Positions 1 to 13,075 of a stretch of 64,000 nucleotides of DNA are shown piece after piece. Made by a program: the position numbers and the translations under genes. Numbering within the stretch: the stretch's first letter is position 1; each line of letters begins with the position of its first letter. This DNA is from Fistularia commersonii (Eukaryota > Chordata > Actinopteri > Syngnathiformes > Fistulariidae), in contig JBBMNZ010000019.1 of assembly GCA_037954325.1 (NCBI GenBank), positions 6,586,501 through 6,650,500 on the forward strand, in the 5' to 3' direction. The notes beneath the pieces were generated by a model. It saw only the letters and a list, made by a program, of their open reading frames with translations, searched no databases and was not told where the DNA came from.

Positions 1-3000
1 TGAAGAATTCATTAATGCTTTTTACCATTCCCTTGAACCGCTCACTTATTTTTTTTTCCTCATCACATTTTGAAAAGTAATGAAAAGGGTCAGCCACTAG
101 AGAGCAGGCTGGGTAAACGTCTGAAACGGGTTCCTGCTGGTGGTTATTTATAGCAGACAGAGTGCATTATTGGTGAAATGAGAAGAAATCTAACTGCTGA
201 TGAGTAATCTGGAAATAATTACTCCTCCCGCCCTCCTCAAAATAATGATGAATACAATATTAAGAGTGTTGTAATAGGTTACAATTGGACATACATCAAA
301 CTCAGTGTGCCACGCAGGGTGAAAGTTGAATCAGACTTGATGACCTAAACGAGACAAAGTAGTAAATCATTCCTCCTAAACCTTTTCATAGAAAAACACC
401 AACTGAAAGCCTCATCAATGAGGAGTGACTTTCCCATCCATCCTCCATTCCTATCATTTTCAGGCTCTCATGAGATAAAAAAAGAAAAGCAGCCTTTTTC
501 CATATATAATGTCGCCCTATTAATGTCCAATGACTTCTTGGCTGTGACTTGTGAATCCTTTGTGGGGGCTGGAATTCTATTTTTGGAATGGCTGCTCTAA
601 ACTACAAAAGCAGGAAATATCACAGCGATTCCAATGATTTATTTTGACCACGTGAATCCGGGGGCTGTCACTAAAACTACAGGGAGCATTAAAAATTCAA
701 GCCGCTGAAAAACAAATGGTGTCATCCAAATATTTGACACCAACTTTCAGTATGAATCAGTTATTCTTGAAAAAGAAATCTATGTTGAATTCATTCATAC
801 ACTAAGCCAACTTCTCAATTTCACGTGATGGGACGTTTCAAATTATATTTCAGTGAATATTTTACATAGCTAGTCGAAGCACACAGGTCAAAGCTTGAAA
901 TTCCGAATTAAACCCAATTTCTTTACATTATAACTGTGTAGCGCAGCATGGCCTGGATGTGCCACTAAACCAATCAGTGACTTAGAATCCTGATGCTGAA
1001 TTATTGAACTGTAATATCAAGTCAGTTGGATACATGACTTTAAGGTTAACTGGACTGCATAATAGAAATAATAATTACTATTATATAATTATAATAATAA
1101 TGAAAAATGGTTAGAGATCATTATAATTATGAATAGCACGTTTTGCAATGACATTTATGTTTTGCTTGTTTTGCTTAACAGATGAAGAAGAAAAACAAAT
1201 TAAAAACAATGTAAACATATCTGTCAAATCAATAAGGTAATCGCCAGTCAATACATGCAGGCACACAATCATAAAGAATAGTGTATTCGTTTAAGTTCTG
1301 GGCTAAAAAGACCAAGGTCTTGAGCTCGGTTTAAAAGAGGACACTGTTGGCAGGTCCAAAAGCAGAACTATTCACAAGGTTAATATTGGAGCTTTATATA
1401 GATTTCTGTGATGTTGACTATTGCACAGGATCCAGTCACACGGCAACCAGAAGAAAATGCATCTGAACATCGAAGTGCACAGAGATGTAGAACCAAGCTG
1501 GGGCTGTTTGAAGCTGGAACCAAGTGAGAATCAACACTTGGTGGGGCCAAGGAAAAACAAGACTCCGTACTTCAAAATTCGACTTTAATAAATAAATAAA
1601 CAAATGAATAAATAAATAACGTTGAGAAATAACCACAATACCACAACATTTTTTAAATGACACCGATGGAGAAGTAGTGCAAAATAGCATGCAGGAGGAA
1701 CGTTGCCAAGCCCCAGGGTCCAGCGAAGACCCAAATCTTATAAACAAAACAGCTCTCAAGAATTTTTATGGAAGGTCATGAAAGCAGCATGGGAAAAGCT
1801 AATTACCCCCAGATAGAGATGGAGGAATAGTATTCCAGAAAAACAAAACAAAAGAGAAGTCTGCTTTGTGAAAGACTTGACCCTTTACAAGTCTGTGAAA
1901 AAGACCAGGCTTCTCAAAGGATTTACAAAACACTAACACATGATTTGGCACCAGGCTTGGTCAGTCAAACTCCAGCGGAGGAGCCTCTGTGTAGGCGTGG
2001 AAACAAAGCAAGGGACACGCTCCTCTGGAGGCCCTAAGGAGAGCATCAGGTGGAAGCCTCTGCTTTCTTCCTATCCAAACAGTGGAACTCCTTCAGGAAC
2101 CTACAAACCATCCCTATCCTGGTGAGAAGGATGATGTATTTTGCACAATTCCAGTGAGGTTGATATGACAGTGGTATCAGCGTCTTCCCAAAACGGCTGC
2201 ATTCTGTAATTGTGTTAACTTTGTCGGTGCTTTAGGTTATTCTTATCATCTTGGTCGTGATAATTCACATGGCGTAAGCTTGGTTTCAGCCTGGGCTTAC
2301 AATTGTAATGGTGAAATGGAATTACACAATGCAATAATTGTCCATAATGCACATTACAGTGCAGAAACACTCACATAAAACCCATTACATCAGCTCTTAT
2401 TAAAATTACTATTATTATTTTAGACATTCATTCTGGATTCTTGACCTCGGGAAAAGCTCACAATTGCACACATTTTTTTGATGCTCGAGGAGGTCCAAAC
2501 AGGCAGTGTTTTGAAATGGCGAATGCACTGCTTCAAACAAGTGTATGTGGAGTGTGTGCGTGTTGTCGTAAAGTTGTGCATAACATGGGCTCAAATTGAA
2601 TTTAAATGATGATTGCTAATAATAGACACTTCCCTCTCCTCAAAATTCACCTTTTAGTTATGAGTAAATGAAAACAAGCATTTTTATATTATGGAATTGC
2701 AAATACAAGTAACACACCCGGTAATAATAATAATATTAATATAAATAAAGTGATATTTAGGACATTTCAACAATGTGAAGGACCAAACCTATGTTCCTTC
2801 AGTCATGAAAGCTGTTTGACCAGCTGAAGCTCTGTATAAGGCATCACACCTTGTAAAGATTATAAACCCCTCAGAGAAAAACAGTTTTCTGAGATTTCGG
2901 TCGATATCGATAATATTTGACTTGACATGTTCCATAAAGCGGGAAGCGCCTGCGATGAATGTTCACAGAACACGCACGCTGAGCTTAGAGGATTTCTTTG

Positions 3001-6000
3001 GCCAGCCATTGTTGAGGTGCGGAGCGGAGCTGCAGGTGGAAGTGCGGGGCAGTTCCACCAGGCCAGACTGGAAAATGCAAGCTGGCGAAAAGCGATATGG
3101 CGGCGACCGACAGGATATTAAATGGGTCTTCTCTAGATTTGAAATATACTGCAGGGGTATGAAAATATTCTCAAAGATCTCATTCTGTACATTATTGGCT
3201 TTTGGGTTCGAGAGCAGACATCTGGCTGGCGGGAGGGCAGGGTTTTCTCAGGTTTCATCCAAACAAAATAATGTAAATATTGTATTTATGTTAAGTAGTA
3301 CTTAACGTCCGAATGGCTTAAAGCACTTGTAGCGCGGTTAGTGAAAATCACTCGCTTAAAATAAATATAATTTAGCATATGTCAGGAATGTTGAACCTTC
3401 AGAGGGGTTCCACTTGTCACTTCACATGCTCTTTAGTCGACGCACAACAACCCAGTGTAGGATTGACCCTATTTGCTTTTCTGGGACCGGTTCCTCCGGC
3501 TGCCCATGTCAGGTGGGGTGTTGGGTCACCAATTACTTGGTGAGGCTGAGAAAGTAGCAGAGAGCTGCCCTGAGCTGCCAAGTTGTATTAGCGTCAAGCA
3601 GCTGGCAAGTAGGTACGTAACGCCTAGTTTCACTTCAGTGATCCGGCCCTGTTCTCCAAGGATCTCTAATATGCTTCCATCCCTCCTTCCACATAGGCTT
3701 GTAACTATGACTATTTATAAGCACAGCATAGGTGTGTGGACACGGTGCCATCAGGGGCTCACACCTGAATAGTCTCATAGGGGATTCAGTATGCTTCTGA
3801 AATTCAAAAATTGTAATTAGAATGGAGAGAAATATCAAGATGAGCGAACGCTTATGGGTATATCGTTACAAAGGCGTCCATACCTTCTGTTGTCCCTTCA
3901 GTTGGCTGATTCACTTGCAAACCACGACTAGCGGTTAAGGATTTACGTTTAAAAACTTTGGACTCTCACATTTTGAGGAGAAGCTAAATCAAACTTCCCC
4001 ATTCAGTTTGATTTTCAATCCTGTTTCCCATCGAGATCCGAAAACGGCTTGACATTACAAGCGCTTTCAGGGTTTCATTGATGCCAGATTCGCACCCTGT
4101 TAAGTTCCTGCTATCATTTATAGCTTGTCTCATCAATTCAGTTAATGTTTGTTGTTAGGTCAAGAAGAGCAACAAGTCCCAAATATATTAGCGTGTGTGT
4201 GTGTGTATGCGTGTGCGATGGTGTTGTTGAGTCTCATCCCAGCCACAAACAGCCATCGTAAAAATACAATTGCAAATATAGCACTGACAACAGAACATGC
4301 AGCGACGCCGTGTTCCTGCTCGTACCAGGGAAAAAGCAATTTATCCACGAGGGATTGGCCACAACAGAGCCTTTCAGAGCCTTCCTGATGATTCATTTGG
4401 TGAATTACACCATGATCATGTTGCTAGTTTTAGATTGCAGCACATTTTGTGACATCCAAAATCTGAAATGAAGAAGTACGAAGAAGACAGAAGTTGCATG
4501 TGTTTCCCAGTGTCCCCTGTTGCTCGGGAGGCTGAAGCACTGTCCCACTTCTCCCATTCAAATGAATGTGATTTATGTATTTTTTCCCTCAAGCTACATT
4601 TGAACCACAGAATAACATGAAGCTCTACCTTTCCAGAACAAACAGAAGAAAGAAATGTTTCAACACTGGTGATCATTTTGATTAAGATCTAATCAAAGAC
4701 AATCTTTGGATATCAATTTTTATTCTAACCCTAATAAGGTTGCAAATGTAATGATCCTTTACGAGGGAGATTCACTGGGCCCTGTCAAACTCAAGTAATT
4801 GCAAAAACAGCAATTCATTTCCTAATAATGGCTCAATGTCAAGTCCAATTGAGTCTGCTTGTTAAGCTGCAGCAATTACTGAATTGTACATGTGCAGACA
4901 ACTCCTCCAGTGGGTGATAATAAGCCACTTTCTTTGTTACAGACCCTGAACAAACTCTGCGGAACACGTGAAGCAAAGATAATGCAACCAGTCGAGTGTG
5001 GGTGTATACAAAACCCCAGCAAACATTCTTGCAAAAAAGCCCTCAGCTATGACAAAAGCAGGTCCGACTAGGTTAAAGTGATTCCACATTACTAGTGTTG
5101 GGATCCTGAACCACAACAGAATGAAACAATAGAAGATACAGCTGCCAGTTTGTGGAAGTTACAAGGTTGTGTCTGGGTTGCCAGTGTTTATAAACCTGGG
5201 AGGTGCTTCTGCAGTGTTTTTTTTCTGTTGCTTTGTTTTGGGTTGCTTCTTCAGCGTGACGGTCAGGGGTCACTGTGCCACACAGGCTTCAGTCTGACCC
5301 GCCGTCTCATAGAAGGACTGGTGTTTGTTGACATGTTCCTCCTTGGTTTGATTGTGGTGGTTCATTCTGATTTAGTTCTGCAGGCCCTGATACTCTGCAG
5401 AAGACTGGAATCAGATGGGAGGTCTGAATGGTTGCGGTGTCTACACTTTTGATTTGAAGACCCATCTCTTACTTTTTCATTGTAATGATTATTACTGAAG
5501 TAGAAAAGAATGTCTGTTTTCTTAAGCCCTCTCTTAAATATAGGCAGCTGAATTAATGAATTATCTATAACAACATATGGTGTCATGTAGACATCACCAT
5601 GAGACATCAGGTGTCTCTTAGGAGTCAGAAACATTTTGAATTCTCATTGTGTTCATTGTATGTGTTCAGAAAAGAATATCAGACCAGCATTTTTTGCACG
5701 CGTGACCAGGAAAACTAAAAAATGCATCAAATGAAATTGCATTAATGAGAATGAACATGTTGATTCAGATGCGACTAAGTAAATATGTTGAAAAAAACTG
5801 GCACATGCATTGATATGAATTGTGTTAATGAGTGTTTGTTTTCTTTAATTTTGAAGAATCCATTGTGTTTAAGTAGGTCTTTATATGACTGAGCAGGGTT
5901 GAGCTGGTTTGGATGTGCAAGAGGGAAACAGGAAGGAGAACTTTGGTGTGTGAAGGTGAACCGACTGACTGATTAAGTCACAAAGGCGAGGAGGGCAGGG

Positions 6001-6254
6001 AAAATAAGTTTGCAGGTGTTAAAATGATCTGCAGCGGCCAGAATGTCAATTTTATAGTTTGTAAGCAGTTGGAGCTATTTTCAGCTCCGGGTCGGTTTTA
6101 CTGTAACCTCATGTGACCGTCCAGGTTTTACACAATCAGCTTGGATGAGGAGATATAAGATTTTTAGAACTCTCCCTCCTACCTTACGCCACATGCACCA
6201 GTTACAAAAACAACCAATCTGAAGACGTGGTTCCCTGCTTTTTCAAAATTCGTC
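1..6254. other. Intergenic AT-rich DNA, no gene seen
   Basis: No open frame here resembles a known protein and none has exon-like composition. AT-only patches occur around 1070-1135, and an AAAT/AAAC-rich patch at about 1585-1620. A short GC-richer stretch at about 2930-3120 contains the small hairpin GGTGGAA...TTCCACC (from about 3034). A run of TAAT-rich, balanced-composition sequence at about 2170-2400 could be regulatory. The inverted CAAGTG pair at 1520-1541 is listed separately. Confidence 0.6.
1520..1541. promoter_or_regulatory. Inverted pair of HMX/NKX2-type core sites
   Basis: CCAAGTG (1520-1526) is followed after 8 bp by its exact reverse complement CACTTGG (1535-1541). CAAGTG is the core reported for HMX proteins and is shared with NKX2 factors. 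The perfect 7-bp arms and short spacer suggest a site for two homeodomain molecules. Function is inference; the sequence shows only the inverted repeat. Confidence 0.3.
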
Positions 6255-6530
6255 CAAAACCAACATTACGTCACCCTCTTAAAATAATCATCTAAGTCAT
6301 TTTTCTGACAATTTTTTTTTTTTTTTGCCTAAATCATCTCCTCATGATGCTGACCACCTCTGGCAAAATTGCCTACATCATCAGTTAAACAGATTGTGCC
6401 ATTCTACCCTTTTAGTAGAAATTGCCTATGTCAAGACTGTGCCAAATGGTTCAGTTTTTGTGTTTTCTGAAAAATCTGAAAAAAAAATGACTTAGGCGAT
6501 TATTTTAAGAGGGTGACGTTAGTTGTTTTG
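6255..6530. mobile_element. Foldback MITE-like element
   Basis: The two ends are imperfect inverted repeats of about 45 bp. The left arm (6255-6300) includes CGTCACCCTCTTAAAATAAT, and the right arm (6487-6530) contains its exact reverse complement followed by a further matching block. The interior (about 180 bp) carries no coding sequence but repeats a GCCTA-n-(A/G)TCA motif at about 6327, 6371 and 6424, and the arms carry it as well. This is the structure of a non-autonomous terminal-inverted-repeat transposon. The superfamily is not recognised and no clear target-site duplication was found, so the outer edges are approximate. Confidence 0.65.
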
Positions 6531-6734
6531 AAGCTAATGTAGCCTCCTCCGGTTCATATTGGTACCGCACTTTGGAGGTATCTTCGGAAATTACAGGTAT
6601 GAATCTCCAGTCCCTGTTTCTTTTTTTTGCTTGTTTGTTTTGTTTTGTTTTTTATAAAGAAAAACAATTTGATACGCATATTTTAAATAATGTGTATTTT
6701 TTCTACAATTATAAAAGATGGATTTCAAGTTAAT

Positions 6735-7225
6735 AAAAGAACTTCTGCTGGCGCGCTAGGAGGGGCCGGCGTTGTGACGCACTTAAACCCGAGATCAGAC
6801 GGCCGACGCCCCCTTCAGACGTTTGTGACGCTGCCGGGTCAGAAAACCCTTTTACTCCAGAAAGTACCATCTAAAGGACTTTAAGAACCCCCGGTCGTCA
6901 CCCACGCAACGTGGCTCATTTTACGGCAATTATATAAGGCGTTGAGTCTCCTGTCGGTGTTTACCTGCCGTGTCACGTGACGCAGCTTGTCCAGGTGTTG
7001 GGTGTTTTTTTCACGACAGCTGAAGAAGTCAAACCCCGCCGCTGACACCGCAGACATCCAACATGGGAACCCCCCCCTCTTCCTCCTCCATCCCTTCCCC
7101 CCCGGATTTACCGGACAGCGCTGTTGAAACAACGGTGTCACGTTAACGGTTAAAGCTGCAAGCCTGCGGGCCCGTTGGTTGCGGGGCCTCGGATCTCGTC
7201 CCGGATCCTGCAACAAAGGTACCGC
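6735..7225 (+). promoter_or_regulatory. CpG-rich, TATA-containing promoter-like segment
   Basis: This segment is strongly enriched in CpG compared with the AT-rich DNA on both sides. It contains TATATAAGG at 6931-6939, a palindromic E-box with CRE-like tail (CACGTGAC, about 6975) and several TGACGC motifs (for example near 6775 and 6825). A TATA-directed start would fall near 6960. Downstream is an ATG in good context at 7063 opening a 27-codon proline/serine-rich frame that stops at 7146, and a usable splice donor AAAG|GTACCG at about 7217. No downstream exon could be identified. It may be the first exon of an unrecognised gene, a lncRNA promoter, or only a CpG-rich patch. Confidence 0.35.
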
Positions 7226-9524
7226 ACTCCTGTTTCAGGCTCTTTTCGGGTGTAAAGTGACAACCGGGGATTTGTTTTCACTGAGAGAAAGTAAAAAGTC
7301 ACATCAATTATTCAAAGCAAAAACAGGGAAAATCTAAAAGTTGAATTATTTACACTCACACAGGTGCCCAATAAAGAACTAGGTCATTCTGGTACAATGA
7401 GTGGAGGACTTGTGTTGTCCTGTTGGCAGAAACATAGCTAATGTAAATAAACACCTTATTTTGAATGGAACCTTGATTGTCACATGAATATTTAGTTGTC
7501 TGGTGGTAGTTAGAAGTAGTATGGTAAATATGTTGTTTTGGTGGGCCACTTTTGGATCGTCAGAATTGGTCACAGTGCTCATTTTCAGGCAATGAAGAGT
7601 GTGGTAGTCAAAAACTCCAAGCAGGGCCTCATCCATTTTTTTGAAAAAACTCTCAAGTATCAAATCATAACACATTGTCTTGGTAGGTTTTTTTTTTACA
7701 TGACTTAAAAGCACCAAAAAACCCATGCATAAAGAGGAAGAAAAAAAAACATCCCAATGTTGGCTGTTTAAGACGCGTGGGAAAACTGGCTTCCTTGGTT
7801 GACACTTCTGCGTTCTTCTTCCAAGGGTCCAGATACCTTCAAGAAAATCGCGTCCACAGCATGACACTGGACCAGGATCCGAGGTCCAGGTCCAGGTAGG
7901 CACCGGCTCATTTCTAGTGTTCCTACAGTCTGACGTATACTCAGCATTGTGACCACTTCCAGCTGTGGGGCCACAAATAAATCCGTTCTCTCCAGCAGTG
8001 ACCAAAGTGCTGCTCTGGCCTCCTTTGGCTAAAATACAGACTTGACATTCAGCAGAAACAAATGTGGAACCCTGAATCCATTGTTTCCTCACACTTTACA
8101 ATGACCCTATATGTGTGTCAACCGACTTTATTTGGAAAAAAGATGCACTCCCATCCCAAAGCTTTGCGCTTTAAATCATGAGTGTTTTTCCATGGAGTGG
8201 ATCCACGTTTCTTTTGTGTCAACATGTCAACACGTCTGCGGTAAACGGTCCGAGCGAGTCAAAGTTTTCTTCCCTTGCGGATCCGATCGGCGCTGAAAGG
8301 CGGTGTAAGTCAAATGATGAAGACAGTTTCTTGCTCAGCAGTGCATGAGAAGTTTTTGTTTTTTTTCAGTCTAAACAGGATGATTTATTATTTGTGGGGA
8401 AAGAAGCCAATGCAATGATTCAGTGATTCATTGTGAGGTCTGAATTCAACATCCTGCCAAAATCGAATTCCCTCAGAGTGAACGGCGCCAGACCAGGTTG
8501 ACGTTTATTCTGACGCCTGGGGAAATATTAGAACCATCTGATTCTAGACCAGATATGGGAATCCAGGATAGGAAGTGTTATTTTTAACCACGATATATGT
8601 ATGAACCTAAACAAGAACTTTATATGATCACCTGCCTTCCCAGTTGTAAAGAGCCATGTCCTCATTAATGTTAAATTAAAACAAAATTACATTTCAAAAC
8701 ACAAAAAATGGTGCATATTGACTGTTCACATCCATTTTGTGTAAAATAAAGGCTGGAATAGGAATTTATTTTAAAGACAGATGAATGGTTTGAGTTGTCG
8801 AGGCAGGGAGGGCAATGGGTTGGGCGTTAAGTCTCCAAATGTGGGAATGGAAATAATAATTTGGCATCAACTTGATAGGGTTAGTTTCCCTCTATATATT
8901 CTATATTCACCTGTATTCAAATCTTCTGTCATTCACGAAAAAAGTTGTTGTTGTTTTTTCCAAGTCTTTGCCTTAGTTGTCATGTTTGCTTATATTGCAA
9001 CATTGGGAATAGTCTGGGATTTTAACCTGATAGTAAACGTGTGGTCTGATTTATTTATTTTTTTTTCCCCATGACTGTGGCAAAAACAAATCTGCATTAC
9101 TTTTCTTGATACCTCTGTAAAGGAAGCATCTTCCAATATGTTGATCTGAATAGAGATGAAATCCCGGGGTCATGTTCTTGCCTCAGAACGTAAGGTATTA
9201 CATGCTCTTCCAGCCCGTGAGACCGGCTCGGCCAGTGTAATGACATTAATGGGATCTCTTTCACAGTATTTATATTAATACATGCAGTCCCTGTCTCTGG
9301 AGTTAAATTCATTGTGACGGAGACTAAGAATATTTTGGCACGTCATCAGGTGTTATGTTACACTCTACTCCTATTCTCTGTTATTTTGGGCCGCGGGCTC
9401 TGAAGGAGGAAGGAATGCTTTGTACGTTCTCAAGTGTTCTTTGTGGTGATGCTGCAAAGGCAAATATCATCGCCTGTAAGGACAGAAAACTTTGCTGTAT
9501 GGCAGGACTATTGGTTACCTTAGG
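7226..9524. other. Intergenic, no gene identified
   Basis: Ordinary AT-rich sequence. A stop-free minus-strand frame at 7379-8092 begins at GTG, lacks an ATG in its first half, contains low-complexity lysine stretches and matches no family I recognise; I do not call it. An AATAAA at 7369-7374 on the plus strand could terminate a transcript from the promoter-like segment upstream, but this is speculative. Confidence 0.5.
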
Positions 9525-9873
9525 CTGACATGATAGTGCAGTCATTAGTGTTTCATCCTCTATGCAAAAAGGTCCATGGTTCAATTCCATCAGGGAGCCT
9601 TTCTGTGTCTTTTCATGCTTGGGTTTCCTCCATGTTTTCCTGTTTCTCCCACAGTCCAATAACGTGCCTTATGGAAACCGGAGACCTTGAATTGGCCAGA
9701 TATGTGAATAAGAGAGCGATTGCATGTGTGTATGTCTCTTTATGTGAGCGTGTGATGGACTGGTGACCGGTCCAGGATGAACCCCCCCCCCTATTGCCCA
9801 ATGACAGCGGGGCTAGACTCCGGCACCTCCGCGACCCTGAGTCCGGGATGAGCGATATCGATAAGGAATGAAT
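9525..9873 (+). mobile_element. Dispersed teleost repeat with tRNA-like head
   Basis: A box-B-like GGTTCAATTCC at about 9580 is followed by wording typical of a widespread fish interspersed repeat: a CTTTCTGTGT block, CTCCCACAGTCCAATAAC near 9645-9665, GATGGACTGGTGACCGGTCC near 9755-9775, GCCCAATGACAGC near 9798, and an end in GAATGAATGG. Order and content match a family I have seen in many fish genomes, but I cannot assign the formal name. It is diverged and has a C-tract expansion near 9782. A shorter relative lies at about 25070. Confidence 0.55.
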
Positions 9874-12815
9874 GGTCATGATGTTCATAATCCACGTAGA
9901 AAAAAGGATAGACTCCGTCTCCAGTTCTTCACTTTGGCAGCAACGGGAAACAAAGTCATTCACCCTAAAGTTCACACATCCCTCCTGCACATATTCTGCA
10001 TTTCTGCCTTAATTTCCATTAAGGGCGCAGTTCTGCTGAGTGCAGCTGAGCTCGAAACTCTGATCCATCATGGGCTCCGTTCTCGCTTTCATTTGCCCCT
10101 CAATCAAATTAACTTGTAATTTTGCTCGCTGATCCTTTTCCATTATACACCCGATTTGCACAACGATCTCAGACATACGTTCTGCAAGAGGAGTTCTTTA
10201 CTCCTTACCAGTTAGTTAACTTTATTGGGGGGAGAGGTAAAACAGTTTGCCTGTCCTGTATAATTCTGCCTGATTTCTCTGTGACTGGTTAAGTCAGACA
10301 TGAAAAACGCATATTACCCATTCTTAAATTGAAAGAGGAATATTAAATGAGTGATTTGAAATGCTGGTTATGAGGAATAAAAATAAAGAAAGCAAATCAG
10401 TATTCACAATGGTCCACATCTTTGCCACCTGCCATAATATCTCTGCTCACTACAGCTGAGCTGTGTTGAAGTTTTCAAGATTAGTTTTTGGGCGAGACCT
10501 CAAATTTGATAAAATGCCCTGCTAGTACTATGCAGGGCTTTTATTATTTTAATAATATGAATTTATTAGTCAGTGAGTACTATTTCAGTTGAACGGTAGA
10601 AGTAAATATTGTGTCTGTGGTCATTATTTTGCTTTAGAAATTTGTCTTGTTTTTTGCTGGACTGGATGAAGGCATTAGTGTGTTTGTGTTGAAATGTAAA
10701 TAGGTGTGTGTAATGTTTGATGCTGCTCTGGGTCTGGACAATGCAGCCGGGATTCCTGTCTCTCAGCTGTTTGTGTTACACCTTCTGTGTTTTAGTCACA
10801 GCAGTGGGATCAGTGTTCTCTGTATTTGTTTTTCCTTTAAATGAGGAGTCAAGTTAAACTACTTTATATTTTTTTACCTCCCACATTATATCGATATATA
10901 GTAACTTGTTGACTACTTTTTTGGTCACTCTGAATTCAAGCAAAGGTATTCATTACATTATAACTGGCTTAAAAAAATGATTCTGTTATAATAATAACCT
11001 TTTCTGCAGGATCAAGAATGAAGTTGCACTCACATACTTTAGATCATAGAAAAGGCAGTCCCGGCAGCGCTTAGACTCTGTACTTTTGAATTGCGTTATA
11101 ATGAACCAAGTCTGCAATAGAATAATATCGCCGGGAAAAATTGTTGCTTATACTAAGATGCTCCCATGCGAGCTGTGCTCAGGAAAGCACAGTCTAGACA
11201 CGGCTGACTTTAAGGCCCGAATAAAACATAAAGCACAATTGAAATAAGTGTTCTTGATCTTAATGCACATTATCACCGTGTCCCTGGGATAAAACACTTA
11301 AAAGTCAGTCATGAAGAAGGGAAAGCCCGAGGGCACTTTCGGCTGGGTCCATGTCTGTGATGCGGCCAGCTACTTAAGCTGTCATGCAGCAATATCTCGG
11401 AGCCTTTGCTGGGTGCACTGATGCTTGGCTCGCACCATTTAGCAGCGGCCCGCTTAACTGAAACTGACAAAACTTCTGATTCCAGCCGGATCTTAGAATT
11501 ACACCCCTGGCGATTGTGAAGCTGTCCGTGCCCATTTCATCCTGCGCTGTCCCACAACTGCATTTGTGGCTGTCAGAAATTCAGAAGAAGATACTTTGTG
11601 ATGTTACAACTGTTGCCCTGAGAATTAACTGGAAAACATAATATCTATTAAAAAAAAGAGTAGAAGTCATATCTGACTGACAGGGTATAAGAGGGTATAA
11701 GACTCATACCATTGCAAGAAGAGAGTGCCAGACCGTTGGGTGAGAGAGAGCGCCAGACTTTTGGGTGCAACGGTGTGCCACAACATAAATAAAGCAAGAT
11801 GGCATTTGGCTTTCCAAAGCCAGTGGTTGCTCTGAAGGGCCGAATGATTTTGGGCTAATGTTTGGCAAGAGTGGTTCTTTACACATAGCAGCTAATCAGA
11901 GTCTTGCAGGGCAACAATACTCAGTGATGCAAGACATTTTTAGTGGTGCAGAAATGCCAACGTTGCGTGTGAGGGGTTCAATTCGCACTTGACACGGGGC
12001 AAATTTTTACTCGACGCAGCGAGCGTAATTGTATAATCCTTTAAAACTGCAACCGCTTCAATGCCTCATCTTGAACCGACAGGCGCGATATGCAGGGTTC
12101 TTCAGCAGTCAATAACCTTCGACAACAAGTTCACGACTGGGGACAAATTCATTTTTATAAAAAGTCATTTGTTAGCATTAGAACCACTCAAAAACTTTTA
12201 GCACAAATAGCAATTCTTTTTATTGCAAAATCCATAAAAAAGTGATAGTTTTTCCGACTGTAATCCAACCCTTTTGCAATGACCCATTCATATTTCACGT
12301 GAATATTTGTCCAACTGCAACGAACGCAATCGCTCACAGGGAGGGGGGCTGGTAGACGGGAGTTATAACAGGCCTTATGATGGATAATTCGCTTATCAAA
12401 AACTTCTATCTCCCTTTAAGTGGTCTCTCTGAGTTTATTTCTTAAGTCATAGGAATCTGTGGTCTTAAGAGCTTGTAACTGCATGAACACACACGGGGGA
12501 AAAAAGTAGACCAATGAAGGCAAACTCATGGTTCTCGAAAAGAAATATATTTTCAGGGACCCAATGTACTAGTGGGTGGTGAACATCTGATTGCAGCTCT
12601 GGTCCAAAAACTCCTGAACAGATTTTATTTTATTATTATGATCTATCTATCTATCTAGCTCCCTGCAAATTCTGTGGTTTTGGATGTGTAGTTTCTGGAG
12701 CTATTCCCTGGTAATACTGAGTTAATGGACAAGACAATTACTGTAAAACCCCTCCAACTGTCCACCTGAACATGTGTTTCAAAGCCAGTAGATCCCCACC
12801 CTGGGAAACATTCGG

Positions 12816-13075
12816 TCATTTTGTCTTGCGCGTATTCCCCAGAGCGCGTTAACAGGTTCATCAATCCCATGATCTTTAATCTCGTATTAGTCGTCGAAAA
12901 GGTGAAGCAAGCTAATTACGTGCTGATAAATCTGCTATGGCATGAGGTAATTTCGCTGTGCTCTTTAAAGATAGTAGAGAATATGGCAGATAACTGCTTG
13001 AAGCCTTTGGGAGTCAGCAGCAGCTAAGCTAAATGTGGCAGCAAGTGTCAGGCCAAATCAATACACGCTTCTCAG
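12816..13075. promoter_or_regulatory. Enhancer-like block (candidate conserved element)
   Basis: A non-repetitive stretch between low-complexity neighbours. It contains GCTAATTACGTG near 12910, TGATCTTTAATC-like and CTGATAAATC words, and an HMX-type CAAGTG at 13042-13047. Composition and motif density resemble deeply conserved enhancers flanking developmental genes. Conservation itself cannot be seen from one sequence. Confidence 0.25.

Noticed and set aside
7379..8092. 237-codon stop-free frame on the minus strand
   Set aside because: It starts at GTG, has no ATG until about half way, includes poly-Lys/Phe from homopolymers and resembles no family. Its length is only mildly unusual for 64 kb and six frames.
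9560..9600. Possible tRNA gene from the GGTTCAATTCC box-B-like word
   Set aside because: No cloverleaf can be drawn and the following sequence is a known type of dispersed repeat.
11940..12010. Possible third copy of the tRNA-headed-looking repeat (GGGGTTCAATTCGC)
   Set aside because: Only the box-B-like word matches; downstream family words are missing.
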